A stretch of DNA of 48,563 bases from Clostridium oryzae (GTDB lineage: Bacteria; Bacillota; Clostridia; Clostridiales; Clostridiaceae): positions 1-48,563 of the forward strand of contig NZ_MZGV01000033.1 of the NCBI RefSeq assembly GCF_002029235.1, in the 5' to 3' direction. A program made the translations under genes and the position numbers. The number at the start of each line of letters is the position of its first letter. The stretch's first letter is position 1. A model generated the notes under the pieces. The model worked only from the letters and a program-made list of their open reading frames with translations. It was not told the origin of the DNA and made no database searches. Positions 1 through 10,365 of this stretch are shown here, in pieces.

Positions 1-75
1 ACTCCAATATTTATTTTTAAAATCCTGATACTTATCTACTAATATTTCTTTTACTGTTATTTTCTTATCTACCAT
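1..75 (-). CDS. 5' end of an unidentified gene, cut by the window edge
   Basis: Twenty-five codons from an ATG at 75 stay open to the window edge and read MVDKKITVKEIL followed by a charged stretch ending KYWS. A weak AGGT lies just upstream. The TVKEIL-type opening resembles the start of zinc-binding regions of IS91-like transposases, but 25 residues are too few for assignment. It lies downstream of the ysxC terminator, so it would need its own promoter. Confidence 0.4.
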   Translation of the reverse strand, partial: MVDKKITVKEILVDKYQDFKNKYWS

Positions 76-289
76 AATACCTATATTTTACACACTTATC
101 CACAACCTTGCAATTACATAGTTTCCTATAGAATAAAAAATGGTTACACCCTATGTCGGCTAGCTTCACTGCATCACTGTAACAGCATGTACAAATCACC
201 AACATTATTATGAAACATATCATATGCATTATATATGCTAACTAACCTTCTGCATAGTTTTACTTATTCAGCTTCACCAGCAGTACTTC
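76..289. other. Gene-free stretch with one DnaA-box-like site
   Basis: No open frame with a ribosome binding site is seen between the left-edge gene and the ysxC terminator. A perfect DnaA-box nonamer, TTATCCACA, occurs at 96-104. A single box may be chance, but the same nonamer lies in both copies of the dispersed repeat at 15.6 and 28.8 kb. Confidence 0.5.
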
Positions 290-334
290 AAACAAAAAAA
301 CAACGAGGCAGAAATCTAAAATTTCTGCCTCGTT
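290..334 (-). terminator. Rho-independent terminator after ysxC
   Basis: A perfect 14-bp stem (302-315 with 321-334, loop 316-320) containing GAGGCAGAAAT is followed on the minus strand by a U-rich run, the complement of the A-rich 290-303. It sits a few bases past the ysxC stop and closes the lon-ysxC unit. Confidence 0.92.
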
Positions 335-342
335 TTCATAAA

Positions 343-936
343 CTATTCTACTGTTTCTAATACATCGTCAAATAAATTATCAACTAGTTTTTCTCTATCA
401 ACTCTAGTGGTTGAAGAAAAGAAATATAATTCCTCTTTGTCAATTTTAAGAGTCTCTCTAATGATTGACTCGTTTTTCCTTAGCTCATTCTTGGTAAGTT
501 TATCAATCTTAGTAGCAACTACAGTTACATTATATCCATAATGTCGTATCCAATTCAGCATTAATATATCGTCCTCAGTAGGTTTATGTCTGCTATCTAC
601 CAAGAGAACAACCTTTTTAAGATTCTCCCTTTGTGTAAGGTATTCTTCTATTATTTCTCCCCACTTTTTTCTTTCGACCTTCGAAACTTTAGCATATCCG
701 TAACCAGGAAGGTCGACAAGATAAAATTCATTATTGATTAAAAAGAAATTTATTAACCTAGTCTTTCCTGGTGTGTTTCCAACCTTAGCCAGGTTCTTTC
801 TCATCGTAAGAGCATTTATTATAGAAGATTTACCTACATTAGATCTACCTACAAATGCAATTTCGGGTCGATTGTCTATAGGATACTGAGTACGCTTTAC
901 CGCAGAAGTAATAAATTCACACTGCTTAATTAACAT
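343..936 (-). CDS. ysxC: Ribosome biogenesis GTPase YsxC/EngB
   Basis: TrmE-Era-EngA-YihA family GTPase. In Firmicutes YsxC is needed for assembly of the large ribosomal subunit and acts in the cytoplasm. With the start used here (197 aa) the visible motifs are G1 GRSNVGKSS at 30-38, the NTPGKT switch region, G3 DLPG at 75-78, G4 TKID at 142-145 and a G5-like SSTT near the end. An in-frame ATG lies at 960, but GGAGG stands nine bases before the ATG at 936, so 936 is chosen. The gene overlaps the 3' end of lon by 11 bases, which suggests translational coupling. The lon-ysxC pairing is common in Firmicutes. Identification is secure. Confidence 0.95.
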   Translation of the reverse strand: MLIKQCEFITSAVKRTQYPIDNRPEIAFVGRSNVGKSSIINALTMRKNLAKVGNTPGKTRLINFFLINNEFYLVDLPGYGYAKVSKVERKKWGEIIEEYLTQRENLKKVVLLVDSRHKPTEDDILMLNWIRHYGYNVTVVATKIDKLTKNELRKNESIIRETLKIDKEELYFFSSTTRVDREKLVDNLFDDVLETVE

Positions 937-3259
937 TATTAGTATCCTCCAAGAGTGCATTCTTCAGTACAAAATCTATATCAGATGCAAATAAAAACTT
1001 AAGTTTTTCCTTTATTGCCTCCGGTATTTTTTCAACATCCCTCTTATTATCCTTAGGAACTATTACAGTGTCAATGCCAACCCTATGTGCTGCTAAACAT
1101 TTTTCTTTCAAACCGCCTATAGGAAGTACTCTGCCAGTTAACGTAATCTCCCCTGTCATAGCTACATTATGTTTAACCTTTTTTCCTGAAAGAGCCGATA
1201 CAAGTGCTGTTACCATTGTAACGCCGGCAGATGGTCCATCTTTAGGTACAGCTCCTTCAGGTGCATGAATATGTATATCCTTGTTCTTATAAAACTCATT
1301 GTCTATACCATATTCATAAGCGTGAGCTCTTACATAGCTAAATGCAGCTCTAGCGGATTCCTGCATCACATCTCCGAGTTGTCCTGTAAGTTCAAGTTTC
1401 CCGTTACCATCCATTATAGAAGCCTCAACAGGTAAAGTATCTCCACCATACGCTGTCCATGCCATTCCTGTAACTACACCTACTTTATCGTCTTTATCTA
1501 TTTTATCGTAAGTGTATATTTCACTTCCAAGATATTTCTTAACTAAGTTTGCAGTTATACTGCAAGTTTTTTTATCATTTTCTAACATGTCAGTAAGGGC
1601 TTTTCTTATTACTGAGCCAATTCTTCTTTCCAAACTTCTAACTCCAGATTCTCTAGTATAACTATCAATAATTAACTTTATGCCTGAATCTGTAAATTTG
1701 ATTGATTTATCATTTATTCCATTTTCCTTAAGTTGTTTTGGAACAAGATGATTTTTAGCTATGTGAAGTTTTTCTTCATAAGTATATCCTGATACCTCAA
1801 TTATTTCCATTCTGTCAAGAAGTGGTCTAGGTATAGTATCCAAGGTGTTAGCAGTTGTTATGAACATAACATTGGACAAATCCATTTCTAACTCTAGATA
1901 ATGATCCCTAAACGTGCTATTTTGCTCCGCATCTAAAACTTCTAACAATGCATCGGCAGGATCTCCTCTAAAATCATTACTCATTTTATCTATTTCATCT
2001 AGAAGGAATAATGGATTCTTAGATTTTGCCTGTTTCATACCGTATATTATTCTGCCAGGTATAGCTCCTACATATGTTTTTCTATGTCCTCTTATTTCAG
2101 CTTCATCTCTCAATCCACCTAATGACATTCTGACAAAATTTCTATTCAATGCTTTAGCTACTGAACGTGCAATTGAAGTTTTTCCGACCCCTGGAGGTCC
2201 TACTAAACATAGAATAGGTCCTTTAAGTGACTCATTCATCTTTTTAACTGCAAGATATTCTACAATTCTGTCCTTTACATCTTTTAACCCATAATGTTCA
2301 TCATCTAATATCTTTCTTGCCTTCTTTATATCATAGTTATCTTCTGTCTGATTATTCCAAGGCAAATCTATAATCCAATCCAAATAAGTTTTTATAACAT
2401 TACCTTCAGCAGAATACCCTCCTGTACCTTTTAATCTCTCTAGCTCATAAAGTGCCTTTTCTTTAACGTATTTAGGCAGCTTTGCTTTATTAATCCTACT
2501 TTTATATCTATTTACTTCTTTTTTGTCTTCGTCGTCTTCTCCAAGCTCTTCCTGTATAGCCTTCAATTGTTCTCTTAAATAGTAGTCCTTTTGCACTTTG
2601 TCAATTTTGTTTTTAACACGCACGCCTATCTTTTTCTCTATTTTTAATATTTCTATCTCATTTTTCATTAATATCAATAATTTATCAAGTCGTTTATCTA
2701 TTTCATAAGCCTCTAATAACTCCTGCTTTTTATCTTGTCTAAGCACAAGATAAGAAGACACTATATCTGCTAATCTTCCTGGACTTTCTATATCATCTAA
2801 AGTAAGCAATATATCTGCAGGCATAGTACCAGTAAGTTTTATGTATTCGTCAAAACTGTCTTTGACTGTTCTTATCAGCGCCTCACATTTTTTATTTGGG
2901 ATACTATCAACTTCATCAATGATTTCTACGTTTACTTTATAAAAAGGATCCTGCTGTATATAGCTACTTAGTTTTGCTCTCTTAACTCCTTCTACCAATA
3001 CTCTTACTGTATCTCCTGGCAATTTTAATAATTGCTTTATATTGCATACAGTTCCTATTGTAAATATATCTTCTGGTTCTGGTTCTTCCATCCTTGCATC
3101 TTTTTGAGTAACTAAATATATTTCCTGTCCATTTAACATAGCTTCCTCTAAAGCTAAAATGGATTTCTGTCTTCCAACATCAAAGTGTAGAACCATATAA
3201 GGAAATATAGTTATCCCTCTCAATGGAATAAGTGGAAGTTCCTTAAACTCTTTTTCCAT
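926..3259 (-). CDS. lon: ATP-dependent protease LonA
   Basis: Cytosolic ATP-dependent serine protease of 777 aa, normal for LonA; it degrades misfolded and some regulatory proteins. In order it shows an N-terminal substrate-binding domain (about 8-200), a coiled linker, an AAA+ module with Walker A GPPGVGKT at 354-361 and Walker [10 protein letters not shown] at 417-425, and a protease domain. The catalytic dyad is Ser677 (PKDGPSAG) and Lys720 (GGLKEK), the family spacing of 43 residues. A GAGGG lies eight bases before the ATG. It follows lonB after a 315-base gap, so it may have its own promoter, and it overlaps ysxC at its end. Confidence 0.97.
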   Translation of the reverse strand: MEKEFKELPLIPLRGITIFPYMVLHFDVGRQKSILALEEAMLNGQEIYLVTQKDARMEEPEPEDIFTIGTVCNIKQLLKLPGDTVRVLVEGVKRAKLSSYIQQDPFYKVNVEIIDEVDSIPNKKCEALIRTVKDSFDEYIKLTGTMPADILLTLDDIESPGRLADIVSSYLVLRQDKKQELLEAYEIDKRLDKLLILMKNEIEILKIEKKIGVRVKNKIDKVQKDYYLREQLKAIQEELGEDDEDKKEVNRYKSRINKAKLPKYVKEKALYELERLKGTGGYSAEGNVIKTYLDWIIDLPWNNQTEDNYDIKKARKILDDEHYGLKDVKDRIVEYLAVKKMNESLKGPILCLVGPPGVGKTSIARSVAKALNRNFVRMSLGGLRDEAEIRGHRKTYVGAIPGRIIYGMKQAKSKNPLFLLDEIDKMSNDFRGDPADALLEVLDAEQNSTFRDHYLELEMDLSNVMFITTANTLDTIPRPLLDRMEIIEVSGYTYEEKLHIAKNHLVPKQLKENGINDKSIKFTDSGIKLIIDSYTRESGVRSLERRIGSVIRKALTDMLENDKKTCSITANLVKKYLGSEIYTYDKIDKDDKVGVVTGMAWTAYGGDTLPVEASIMDGNGKLELTGQLGDVMQESARAAFSYVRAHAYEYGIDNEFYKNKDIHIHAPEGAVPKDGPSAGVTMVTALVSALSGKKVKHNVAMTGEITLTGRVLPIGGLKEKCLAAHRVGIDTVIVPKDNKRDVEKIPEAIKEKLKFLFASDIDFVLKNALLEDTNNVN

Positions 3260-3574
3260 TCTTAACCCTCACTTTCATTTCGTCATAAATTCTAAGTGCA
3301 TATCAGATAGCTAGTAAGCTTAACAAATTGAAATACGAATTTTCAACCTATAAATATTTAGTCGCTATATTTTTTCTATGTGTTATTAGCTGTTAAACTA
3401 TACATACTATCTAAAATAAATATTATTCATCATAGCCAATTATCCACTGCTCATAAATTAATATCCAAGATTGGCTGTCTATAACTATTTAATATTAAAT
3501 TTATTAGTTAGTCAATAGTATAAATTAAACATTGTATATATATATCCGAATTTATTCATATAAGATTAATCAAT
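3260..3574. other. lonB-lon intergenic region, possible lon promoter
   Basis: This 315-base AT-rich spacer has no convincing open frame. On the minus strand TTGACT (complement at 3510-3515), followed by AT-rich sequence with TTAAAT about 17 bases on, is a possible sigmaA-like promoter for lon. No strong terminator for lonB is visible, so readthrough is possible. Confidence 0.35.
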
Positions 3575-5257
3575 CTATGCTGTTTCACCTTTAGACGCAA
3601 TTACTGATACTTCATCTTCATTATTATCTGATGAATTGTCAGTCAAACTCTTTCTTAGAAAAACTTCATCAATTAGTTGATCTATGTTACTTACTGTCAC
3701 TATTTCTATGTCACTAATATTGCTAAAACTATCTTGCCAATTTTCCGAAGGAATTATAATCTTTTTTACACCTGCTTGCTTTGCTGCCTTAATTTTAATT
3801 GGTACTCCACCAACCGGTTTTACATAACCCTGAAGTGATACCTCGCCAGTCATAGCTAATACATTGCTTACTTCTAACTTCATTATAGCACTATATACCG
3901 AACAAAGTATCGCTGTACCTGCGGAAGGTCCATCTACCGGCACACTTTCAGCGAAATTAATATGTATATCATACTTATCACAATCAATATTCAATCTATT
4001 TTTTAACACCGTAAGTACATTTTGTACAGAGCATAGAGCAGTGCTTTTTCTTCTTATTTTTTTATTATTTACTTCTATGGTCTCTTCTTCTATAATTCCT
4101 GTAATCTTAACGGATCCTTTACCAAATTTTCGAATTACAGCAGAAGCTTCAATTTCTAATATAGTGCCATTATCTCCATCTATTACCGCTACACCATTTA
4201 CATAGCCTACTAGAGGATTTTCCCTTATACTCTTTTCATATCTTGGAATGTATCTTCCTACATCTAATACCCACTTTATGTCCTCTGCATTTAGTTCATA
4301 TCGTTTATCCTGCAATGCTACACCTGTGGCCAGTTGAACTAAGTTTATTGCTTCCCTTGCATTACTACAGTACATACCAATAAGCTTACATGCATCCTTA
4401 GTAATATTTCTTCCTATCTTGAGAACAGCTTTTTCTGCTATTTCACAGATCTCGCTGCTATTTAAAGCTGTAAAGAAAATTTCTACACATCTGCTTCTTA
4501 TAGCAGGTGATATTTCCTCTGGTCTTCTAGTGGTGGCTCCAATTAGTCTAAAATCAGCAGGCAGACCATTTTCAAATATATCTTTTATATAGGTTGGTAT
4601 ATTGCTGTCATCTGAATTATAATATGCGCTGTCTAAAAATACTTTCCTATCTTCCAATACCTTAAGCAATTTATTTAACTCTATTGGATGTAATTCACCA
4701 ATCTCATCCAAAAATAGGATTCCGCCATGGGCTTTGGTTACAGCTCCTGGTCTTGGCTGAGGTACTCCTGCCACTCCAAGGGCACCCGCTCCTTGATATA
4801 TAGGATCATGTACTGAACCAATAAGAGGATCTGCTATTCCTCTATCATCAAATCTTAGTGTTGTAGCATCAATTTCAACAAATTTGGCATTTCTGCCAAA
4901 TGGGGAATCGTTTTGAAATTTAGTATATTCTAGTACAAGTCTCGCTGCTGCAGTTTTACCAACTCCTGGAGGGCCATATATTATTACATGTTGAGGATTA
5001 CTTCCGCACAATGCTGCCTTTAATGCTTTAATACCATCCTCCTGACCTATTATCTCGCTAAAATCATTAGGTCTGCTCAATTCTGAAAGTGGTTTCGTAA
5101 GTTTAACCTCTCTCATTTTTTTTAGCTTCTCCATTTCCTTTTTATTATCTCCAGTAATTAAGCTCCTACTATTCTGTTGTGTTTTCAATGCATTCCAAAA
5201 ATATAAACCTATAACAATAGTAAAAAAAAGTTGAATAACCATAACTAAACTTGCCAT
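3575..5257 (-). CDS. lonB: LonB-type ATP-dependent protease, membrane-anchored
   Basis: LonB-family protease of 560 aa. It lacks the large N-terminal domain of LonA and instead starts with a hydrophobic segment (about 5-21), so it probably sits at the membrane facing the cytoplasm. Walker A GPPGVGKT is at 95-102, a Walker B-like FLDEIGE follows, and the protease dyad is Ser445 (VDGPSAG) and Lys488. In Bacillus the LonB paralogue is forespore-specific; a sporulation role here is inference. The only usable starts are the ATG at 5257 and one five codons later. Neither has a Shine-Dalgarno at normal distance; GGAGG lies 34 bases upstream, separated by a perfect hairpin (own entry). Gene order clpX-lonB-lon is typical of clostridia. 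Confidence 0.93.
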   Translation of the reverse strand: MASLVMVIQLFFTIVIGLYFWNALKTQQNSRSLITGDNKKEMEKLKKMREVKLTKPLSELSRPNDFSEIIGQEDGIKALKAALCGSNPQHVIIYGPPGVGKTAAARLVLEYTKFQNDSPFGRNAKFVEIDATTLRFDDRGIADPLIGSVHDPIYQGAGALGVAGVPQPRPGAVTKAHGGILFLDEIGELHPIELNKLLKVLEDRKVFLDSAYYNSDDSNIPTYIKDIFENGLPADFRLIGATTRRPEEISPAIRSRCVEIFFTALNSSEICEIAEKAVLKIGRNITKDACKLIGMYCSNAREAINLVQLATGVALQDKRYELNAEDIKWVLDVGRYIPRYEKSIRENPLVGYVNGVAVIDGDNGTILEIEASAVIRKFGKGSVKITGIIEEETIEVNNKKIRRKSTALCSVQNVLTVLKNRLNIDCDKYDIHINFAESVPVDGPSAGTAILCSVYSAIMKLEVSNVLAMTGEVSLQGYVKPVGGVPIKIKAAKQAGVKKIIIPSENWQDSFSNISDIEIVTVSNIDQLIDEVFLRKSLTDNSSDNNEDEVSVIASKGETA

Positions 5258-5296
5258 AATTTTAATAAGGAATAATCAAAATTATTCCTTTCCTCC
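5258..5296 (-). promoter_or_regulatory. lonB leader: distant SD bridged by a hairpin
   Basis: On the minus strand GGAGG (5292-5296) is followed by a perfect 10-bp stem with a 4-base loop (5281-5290 with 5267-5276, loop 5277-5280), nine more bases and the ATG. Read linearly the SD is too far from the ATG. With the hairpin folded, GGAGG lies about 10 bases from it. A stop codon within the hairpin excludes an upstream in-frame start. The fold is seen in the sequence; its role in translation is inference. Confidence 0.6.
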
Positions 5297-5363
5297 ATTC
5301 TTTAGATATCATCTCTATTCTTAACCAATTTAGTTAGTGGTATTCAGTCCAATTTATTTTTTG

Positions 5364-5408
5364 AAAAAAAAGATTTGCCATAAAGTTGTTACAAATGGCA
5401 AATCTTTT
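5364..5408 (-). terminator. Terminator after clpX
   Basis: A perfect 14-bp stem (5368-5381 with 5395-5408) around AAGATTTGCCAT, with a 13-base loop, is followed on the minus strand by seven U residues (complement of 5364-5370). It lies 15 bases past the clpX stop and separates clpX from lonB. Confidence 0.92.
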
Positions 5409-5423
5409 CATGCTTATTTGTTT

Positions 5424-6713
5424 TTAAGCCGTTTCTATACCTTTTCTATTCTTAGACTTTTTAGACTTCATTGGAAGCCTCTTTTGTCCTTCAGTTATAA
5501 TCAATTCCGGTGTCTTTGATACCAGTGTATCCTTATTTATTACAACTTTAACTATCTCTTCATTTGAAGGTATATCAAACATTATACCATTCATCATTTC
5601 CTCTATTATGGCTCTAAGTCCTCTTGCTCCTGTGTTCCTCTTAAGAGCTTCATCAGCGATAGCTTCTAACGCCTCAGGCAGAAATTCGAGTTCCACGTCA
5701 TCCATCTCAAATAATTTCTTGTACTGTTTAACTAAAGCATTTTTAGGTTCTTGAAGAATATTAACCAATGCTCCTCTATCCAACGCATCAAGTGTTACAA
5801 CTATAGGTAATCTTCCTACAAACTCTGGTATAAGACCAAATTTTAGTAAATCGCCAGGCATAACTTCCTTGAGTAGTTTTCCAATATCTTTCTCATTTTT
5901 AGATTGAATGCTTGCTCCAAAACCCATAGAACTAACTCTTGTTCTTTTCTCAATGATCTTATCTATTCCATCAAAAGCACCGCCGCAGATAAATAGTATA
6001 TTAGTAGTATTTATCTGAATAAACTCTTGATGAGGATGCTTTCTGCCTCCTTGAGGAGGTACAGAAGCTACTGTGCCTTCAAGTATTTTCAAAAGTGCTT
6101 GTTGAACTCCTTCACCAGATACATCTCTAGTGATGGATGGATTTTCTGATTTTCTAGCTATCTTATCAATTTCATCAATATAGATTATACCCTTTTCGGC
6201 TCTCTCTATATCATAGTCTGCATTTTGAATCAACTTAAGCAATATATTCTCTACATCTTCACCTACATAACCTGCTTCTGTAAGTGTAGTAGCATCTGCT
6301 ATTGCAAAAGGAACATTTAAAAACTTAGCTAAGGTTTGTGCTAGCAAAGTTTTTCCTACTCCTGTAGGACCTAAAAGTAAAATATTACTTTTCTGCAGTT
6401 CTACTTCAGAATCATTAAGATTGCTATTTATCCTTTTGTAGTGATTGTATACAGCTACAGCTAGAGACCTTTTAGCTCTATCTTGGCCGATTACATACTG
6501 ATCTAAGTAATTTTTTATATCTAAAGGTTTAGGCAGCGTATTCACATCCAACTGAACATTATCCTCAAATTCGTCAGCTATAATCTCAGAACAAAGTTCT
6601 ATACATTCATCACAAATATACACACCTGGTCCTGCTATTAACCTTCTCACCTGATCTTGACTCTTTCCACAAAAGGAACATTTAAGTTGCTTTTTATCAT
6701 CATATTTTACCAT
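5424..6713 (-). CDS. clpX: ClpX, ATPase subunit of the ClpXP protease
   Basis: AAA+ unfoldase that delivers substrates, including ssrA-tagged proteins, to ClpP in the cytosol. The 429-aa protein starts with the ClpX-type zinc-binding domain (Cys12, Cys15, Cys34, Cys37), then Walker A GPTGVGKT, the GYVGEDVEN pore region, Walker [10 protein letters not shown] and a sensor-2 GARGLRAI. Two consecutive ATGs are present (6716 and 6713). The second gives the family-typical MxKYDxKKQLK start and a better distance from GAGG. It lies downstream of clpP with a 116-base gap and ends at a strong terminator. Confidence 0.96.
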   Translation of the reverse strand: MVKYDDKKQLKCSFCGKSQDQVRRLIAGPGVYICDECIELCSEIIADEFEDNVQLDVNTLPKPLDIKNYLDQYVIGQDRAKRSLAVAVYNHYKRINSNLNDSEVELQKSNILLLGPTGVGKTLLAQTLAKFLNVPFAIADATTLTEAGYVGEDVENILLKLIQNADYDIERAEKGIIYIDEIDKIARKSENPSITRDVSGEGVQQALLKILEGTVASVPPQGGRKHPHQEFIQINTTNILFICGGAFDGIDKIIEKRTRVSSMGFGASIQSKNEKDIGKLLKEVMPGDLLKFGLIPEFVGRLPIVVTLDALDRGALVNILQEPKNALVKQYKKLFEMDDVELEFLPEALEAIADEALKRNTGARGLRAIIEEMMNGIMFDIPSNEEIVKVVINKDTLVSKTPELIITEGQKRLPMKSKKSKNRKGIETA

Positions 6714-6829
6714 CATTACACCTCGCTAAGGGTTTGTTTAACCAATAACCTGCAATAAATACTGTAAACAACAGTACTATTAAATTCCCATAACTACACT
6801 TAACCCAATATATAATATTGACAATTGTA

Positions 6830-7423
6830 CTATATTTTATGCTTTTCTATAACTTCATCAATAAGGCCATATTCCTTAGCCTCTTCTGCACTTAAGAAAT
6901 GGTCTCTTTCAACATCCTTCTCCACTTTTTCCAATGGCTGACCAGATCTTTCACTCATGATTTTGTTCAATTTCTTCTTTATGCTGATTATTCTTTTAGC
7001 ATGAATATCTATATCTGTAGCTTGACCTTGGAAACCTCCAAGAGGCTGGTGAATCATTATTTCACTATTAGGAAGAGCAAACCTCTTTCCTTTAGCGCCT
7101 GCAGTAAGCAGGAATGCTCCCATAGAAGCTGCCATTCCTATGCATATAGTACTTACATCACATTTTACATACTGCATAGTATCATATATAGCCATTCCGG
7201 AAGTTATAGATCCTCCTGGGCTATTTATGTAAAGATATATATCTTTATCTGGGTCTTCACTTTCCAAAAATAGTAATTGTGCTACTACAAGACTAGCAGT
7301 TACATCATTAACTTCTTCACTTAGCATAATTATTCTGTCTTTAAGCAGTCTCGAATAGATATCGTAAGATCTTTCACCCCTATTAGTTTGTTCAACAACA
7401 ACAGGTACTAAACTATTTCTCAT
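6830..7423 (-). CDS. clpP: ClpP, proteolytic subunit of the Clp protease
   Basis: Serine peptidase forming the double-heptamer chamber used by ClpX and ClpC/A. At 197 aa it is full length. The catalytic triad is visible as Ser100 in GMAASMGAF, His125 in MIHQPLGG and Asp174 in ERDHFLS, and the NSPGG oxyanion-region motif is at 67-71. GAGGAGG precedes the ATG. It lies between tig and clpX, the usual clostridial order. No CtsR-type heptad repeat was noticed upstream. Confidence 0.97.
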   Translation of the reverse strand: MRNSLVPVVVEQTNRGERSYDIYSRLLKDRIIMLSEEVNDVTASLVVAQLLFLESEDPDKDIYLYINSPGGSITSGMAIYDTMQYVKCDVSTICIGMAASMGAFLLTAGAKGKRFALPNSEIMIHQPLGGFQGQATDIDIHAKRIISIKKKLNKIMSERSGQPLEKVEKDVERDHFLSAEEAKEYGLIDEVIEKHKI

Positions 7424-7504
7424 GAAATTCCCTCCTCATACAATCATTTCATATAAAATATCTTTATTTAGTATATGCAAATTGATTTATTTTGACTTAA
7501 TTTT

Positions 7505-7539
7505 GTAAAAGTAATTGCCAGAAAATATATCTCTGGCAA
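7505..7539 (-). terminator. Probable terminator after tig
   Basis: An 8-bp stem TTGCCAGA/TCTGGCAA (7515-7522 with 7532-7539, nine-base loop) is followed on the minus strand by a U-rich stretch with a few interruptions. It lies 17 bases past the tig stop. The short stem may allow some readthrough into clpP. Confidence 0.7.
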
Positions 7540-7555
7540 ATATCTTATCTCAATA

Positions 7556-8848
7556 TTAAGCAACTATTTTAGAATTGTCAACTAACAATTTTATTACTTT
7601 TTCGTTAACAACATCGTTTTTGATGTATTCACCTTGAACTTTAAGTAATAAATCCACTGTTTTCTCTATGTCCTTTTCTCCATACTGTTTTGCCAATTCT
7701 TCTGCTTTTGCTTTAACTTCTGCTTCTTCTGCAGTTATTTCTTCCTTCTTAGCTATTTCAGCAATAACTAAATCAGTCTTTATTTTCTTTTCTGCTGATT
7801 CCTTCATATAGTCTCTCATGCCTGCTTCTGTTGTATTAGTATATTTATAATATGAAGGCAAGTCTATTCCCTGATACTTAAGTCTCATTTCAAGATCCTT
7901 AAGCATGTTATCAATTTCCTTTTCAACCATAACATCAGGAATATCAATTTTAGCGTTATCACAAACAGCATTTATAACACTTTCTTCAAGTTCTCTCTTT
8001 TCTTTTGCTTCATTTGCTTCCTGCATTTTGGCTTTGATGTCTGCCTTTAATTCTTCAAGCGTATCAAATTCTGAAGTATCTTTTGCAAATTCATCATCTA
8101 GTTTAGGAAGTTCCTTAACTTTTATTTCATTTACAGTAACTTCAAACTTAGCAGCTTTACCGTTAAGATCTTCTCTTCCATAGTTTTCAGGGAAAGTAAC
8201 ATTAACTTCCTTTGTTTCTCCCTTTGCCACTCCTATAAGCTGATCCTCAAATGTATCAATAAAGCTTCCTGATCCTATTTCAAGAGAATAATCTTTTCCT
8301 TCTCCGCCTTCAAATGCTTTTTCATCAACATATCCTTTGAAATCTATAACTGCAATGTTTCCTTTTTCTACAGTTCCTTCAGCTTTTGTTTCAATCCTTG
8401 CATTCTTTTCCTGTGAAGCCTTAAGTTGATTAAGTACATCCTCGTCAGTAACAGGATATTCGATTTTTTTAACTTCTATGTTCTTATATTCTCCAAGTTC
8501 AACTTCTGGCATAATAGTTACAGTTGCTGTATATATTAAATCCTTATTTTCTCCAATTTCCACTATGTCTAATTGTGGATAATCTACTGGCACTATATTA
8601 TTGTCTGCAAGTGCCTGTGGATATGTTTCATCACAGCATATATTAACGGCATCTTCGTAGAAAACACCTTCTCCATACATCTTTTTAACAATGTTCATTG
8701 GAGCTTTGCCCTTTCTAAAACCAGGTATGTTAAACTTCTTAACATTTTTAACATAAGCCTTTTTCAAAGCTTCATTAAATTTTGAAGCTTCAACTGTTAT
8801 TTCAAGCTTTACGGTATTTTTTTCGATTTTGTCACACTTAACGTTCAT
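7556..8848 (-). CDS. tig: Trigger factor, ribosome-associated chaperone
   Basis: Binds near the ribosomal exit tunnel and shields nascent chains; it also has an FKBP-type prolyl isomerase domain. The 430-aa product shows the N-terminal ribosome-binding signature GFRKGKAP at 43-50, a central FKBP-like domain (about 150-245, with VIDFKGYVD and FPENYG), and a long charged helical C-terminal domain. An ATG at 8893 is in frame, but AGGAGG lies eight bases before the ATG at 8848 and the family normally starts with a short strand such as MNVK, so 8848 is used. It is the first gene of the tig-clpP-clpX cluster and has its own promoter. Confidence 0.95.
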   Translation of the reverse strand: MNVKCDKIEKNTVKLEITVEASKFNEALKKAYVKNVKKFNIPGFRKGKAPMNIVKKMYGEGVFYEDAVNICCDETYPQALADNNIVPVDYPQLDIVEIGENKDLIYTATVTIMPEVELGEYKNIEVKKIEYPVTDEDVLNQLKASQEKNARIETKAEGTVEKGNIAVIDFKGYVDEKAFEGGEGKDYSLEIGSGSFIDTFEDQLIGVAKGETKEVNVTFPENYGREDLNGKAAKFEVTVNEIKVKELPKLDDEFAKDTSEFDTLEELKADIKAKMQEANEAKEKRELEESVINAVCDNAKIDIPDVMVEKEIDNMLKDLEMRLKYQGIDLPSYYKYTNTTEAGMRDYMKESAEKKIKTDLVIAEIAKKEEITAEEAEVKAKAEELAKQYGEKDIEKTVDLLLKVQGEYIKNDVVNEKVIKLLVDNSKIVA

Positions 8849-8904
8849 CGCATTTCCTCCTAAATTAAATACAACCTTTTTCATTCTACACAAGTAACTA
8901 AATC

Positions 8905-8934
8905 ATTATAACACATTTCGAAATTTTATTTCAA
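8905..8934 (-). promoter_or_regulatory. SigmaA-type promoter of tig
   Basis: On the minus strand TTGAAA (complement 8929-8934) and TATAAT (complement 8905-8910) are 18 bases apart, with a TG one base before the -10 (extended -10). It is about 57 bases upstream of the tig start. Confidence 0.75.
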
Positions 8935-8953
8935 ATAGATTTTCAAATTTTAT

Positions 8954-9757
8954 TTACTTTACTATTGTTCCTTTAGAGCTGATATATTCTTCGTTTCCAT
9001 CTACAGTCATTTCAAGTCCCTTCTTCGTCAATTTTCCAAAGGTTATTTTATTTCCCTGAACCATAGGAATCCTTACATGACTATTAGTTTTTATATCTAC
9101 AGTATATACATATTGAGTAGTTCTAAACCATGGCATTTGGGTTACATAGGCTACCTTACCATCACTTATAAATCTAGGATTAGAATGCCAGATAAAATTA
9201 GGCTTCATTGAAAGGTAAGAATCCTTTACAATAACACTTCCTCTTGTACTTATATATTTATCTTTAGTTATAGCAGTAACTTTTCCAGTAAGATCTACAA
9301 CGTACATATTCTGTTTATCATCTAATATGACAGCTTCATCAGCACTTTTACTTATATTAAAACTGATTTTATCACTACCTCCAGACACAACTGAACTAAT
9401 TTTTTTAGTTTCTCCATTATCGATACAATCTACTTTTACAGTCTTGCCATCGGGAAATTTAACATTAATTGTGCTTTTATTCTCTGTAGGTTTCTGCTCC
9501 TCTTCTTTTTTGTTTTCTGCGTCTTTTTGAGTTTCATCACTCTTTGTTTTCTTTGTATTTGTGTTGGTATCATTAACATACTGCTTCTGATTGTTAGTTA
9601 ATTTATCAGCATTAACCTTAAGCCAATTTTGCACATATGCCCTCGTTAACATCACTAATATGCCTATAACTAGAACTATTATCGTGATGATCTGTAACCT
9701 TTTCCTATTTTTCATTTTTCTATCATAATCTTTACTAAATATGCTTGGCTTGCTCAA
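8954..9757 (-). CDS. Membrane-anchored protein of unknown function
   Basis: About 267 aa. A basic N-terminus is followed by one hydrophobic segment (about residues 18-40 of the product), then a low-complexity K/E/N/T linker and a C-terminal region rich in short beta-like stretches ending near YISSKGTIVK. It should be anchored in the membrane with the C-terminal domain outside. A GTG at 9763 is only two bases from AGGAGG, whereas the TTG at 9757 is eight bases from it, so TTG is preferred. It lies upstream of tig on the same strand but tig has its own promoter. No family recognised. Confidence 0.75.
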   Translation of the reverse strand: MSKPSIFSKDYDRKMKNRKRLQIITIIVLVIGILVMLTRAYVQNWLKVNADKLTNNQKQYVNDTNTNTKKTKSDETQKDAENKKEEEQKPTENKSTINVKFPDGKTVKVDCIDNGETKKISSVVSGGSDKISFNISKSADEAVILDDKQNMYVVDLTGKVTAITKDKYISTRGSVIVKDSYLSMKPNFIWHSNPRFISDGKVAYVTQMPWFRTTQYVYTVDIKTNSHVRIPMVQGNKITFGKLTKKGLEMTVDGNEEYISSKGTIVK

Positions 9758-10365
9758 GTTCACTTCCTCCTAACAGACTAACGTACACTTACTTATATAA
9801 CGTTCCCACAATTTCCATAATATATTATATCATTTAATAAAAATAAATACAGTATGCATGAAAAGTAATAACCTAAAAAATTAATTTTTTTCGCAGAAAC
9901 ATATACATTTTTTCCCACAAGCAATTACATCAACGCATAAAATAACTGATACAATAAGACTTGCATCAGTTACTAATCTATTCTTAAATTATATACGTAC
10001 AACTTGTGAAATGTGAGTCATTAAAATATCAGAAGTAAACTTGCTAAATAAAATGCGAACCAAAGTAAGAGAAAAGTGTAAAGAGAAAAGAGAAAAGTGA
10101 AGGTTAAAATTCAGCCATGCTGAATTTTGATTGTATAGATAATACTAATTATTTTAATAGTCCTTTTGTAATACTAGGTATAGTCTTAGTTTTTAAAAAG
10201 TTATCTCAGATAATCAGATTTAAATTCTCAGAAATTCTGCACAGCAGAATTTCTTCCTTCACTTTTCTCTCTACTCTTTTCTCTTTACTCTTAACTCTCA
10301 TACCTATTTAATGCGCTTTCTTTAAACTATTCCGTCTACAGCATTTAGTTCGCAATATATTTAGT
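9758..10365. other. 600-base gap between carB and the membrane-protein gene
   Basis: No supported gene. A 7-bp hairpin with arms AACTGAT/ATCAGTT lies near 9946-9973. The right half (10065-10303) is the polypurine/hairpin repeat pair described separately. A plus-strand open frame beginning in the first hairpin is overlain by the repeat and has no ribosome binding site. Confidence 0.55.
10065..10303. repeat. Inverted pair of polypurine-hairpin repeats
   Basis: The left unit is a purine run built from GAGAAAAGTG-like words (about 10065-10103) followed by a perfect 10-bp hairpin (10106-10115 with 10119-10128). The right unit is the mirror image: an 11-bp hairpin (10230-10240 with 10244-10254) followed by a pyrimidine run (10255-10299). 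About 100 bp of AT-rich DNA separates the hairpins. A third unit in the orientation of the right one lies downstream of pyrD (15654-15718). The hairpin arms share an AATTC(A/T)GC core. Confidence 0.8.

Noticed and set aside
10117..10311. Plus-strand open frame of 64 codons in the carB downstream repeat
   Set aside because: It starts within a hairpin and runs through a pyrimidine repeat; composition and lack of an SD argue against a gene.
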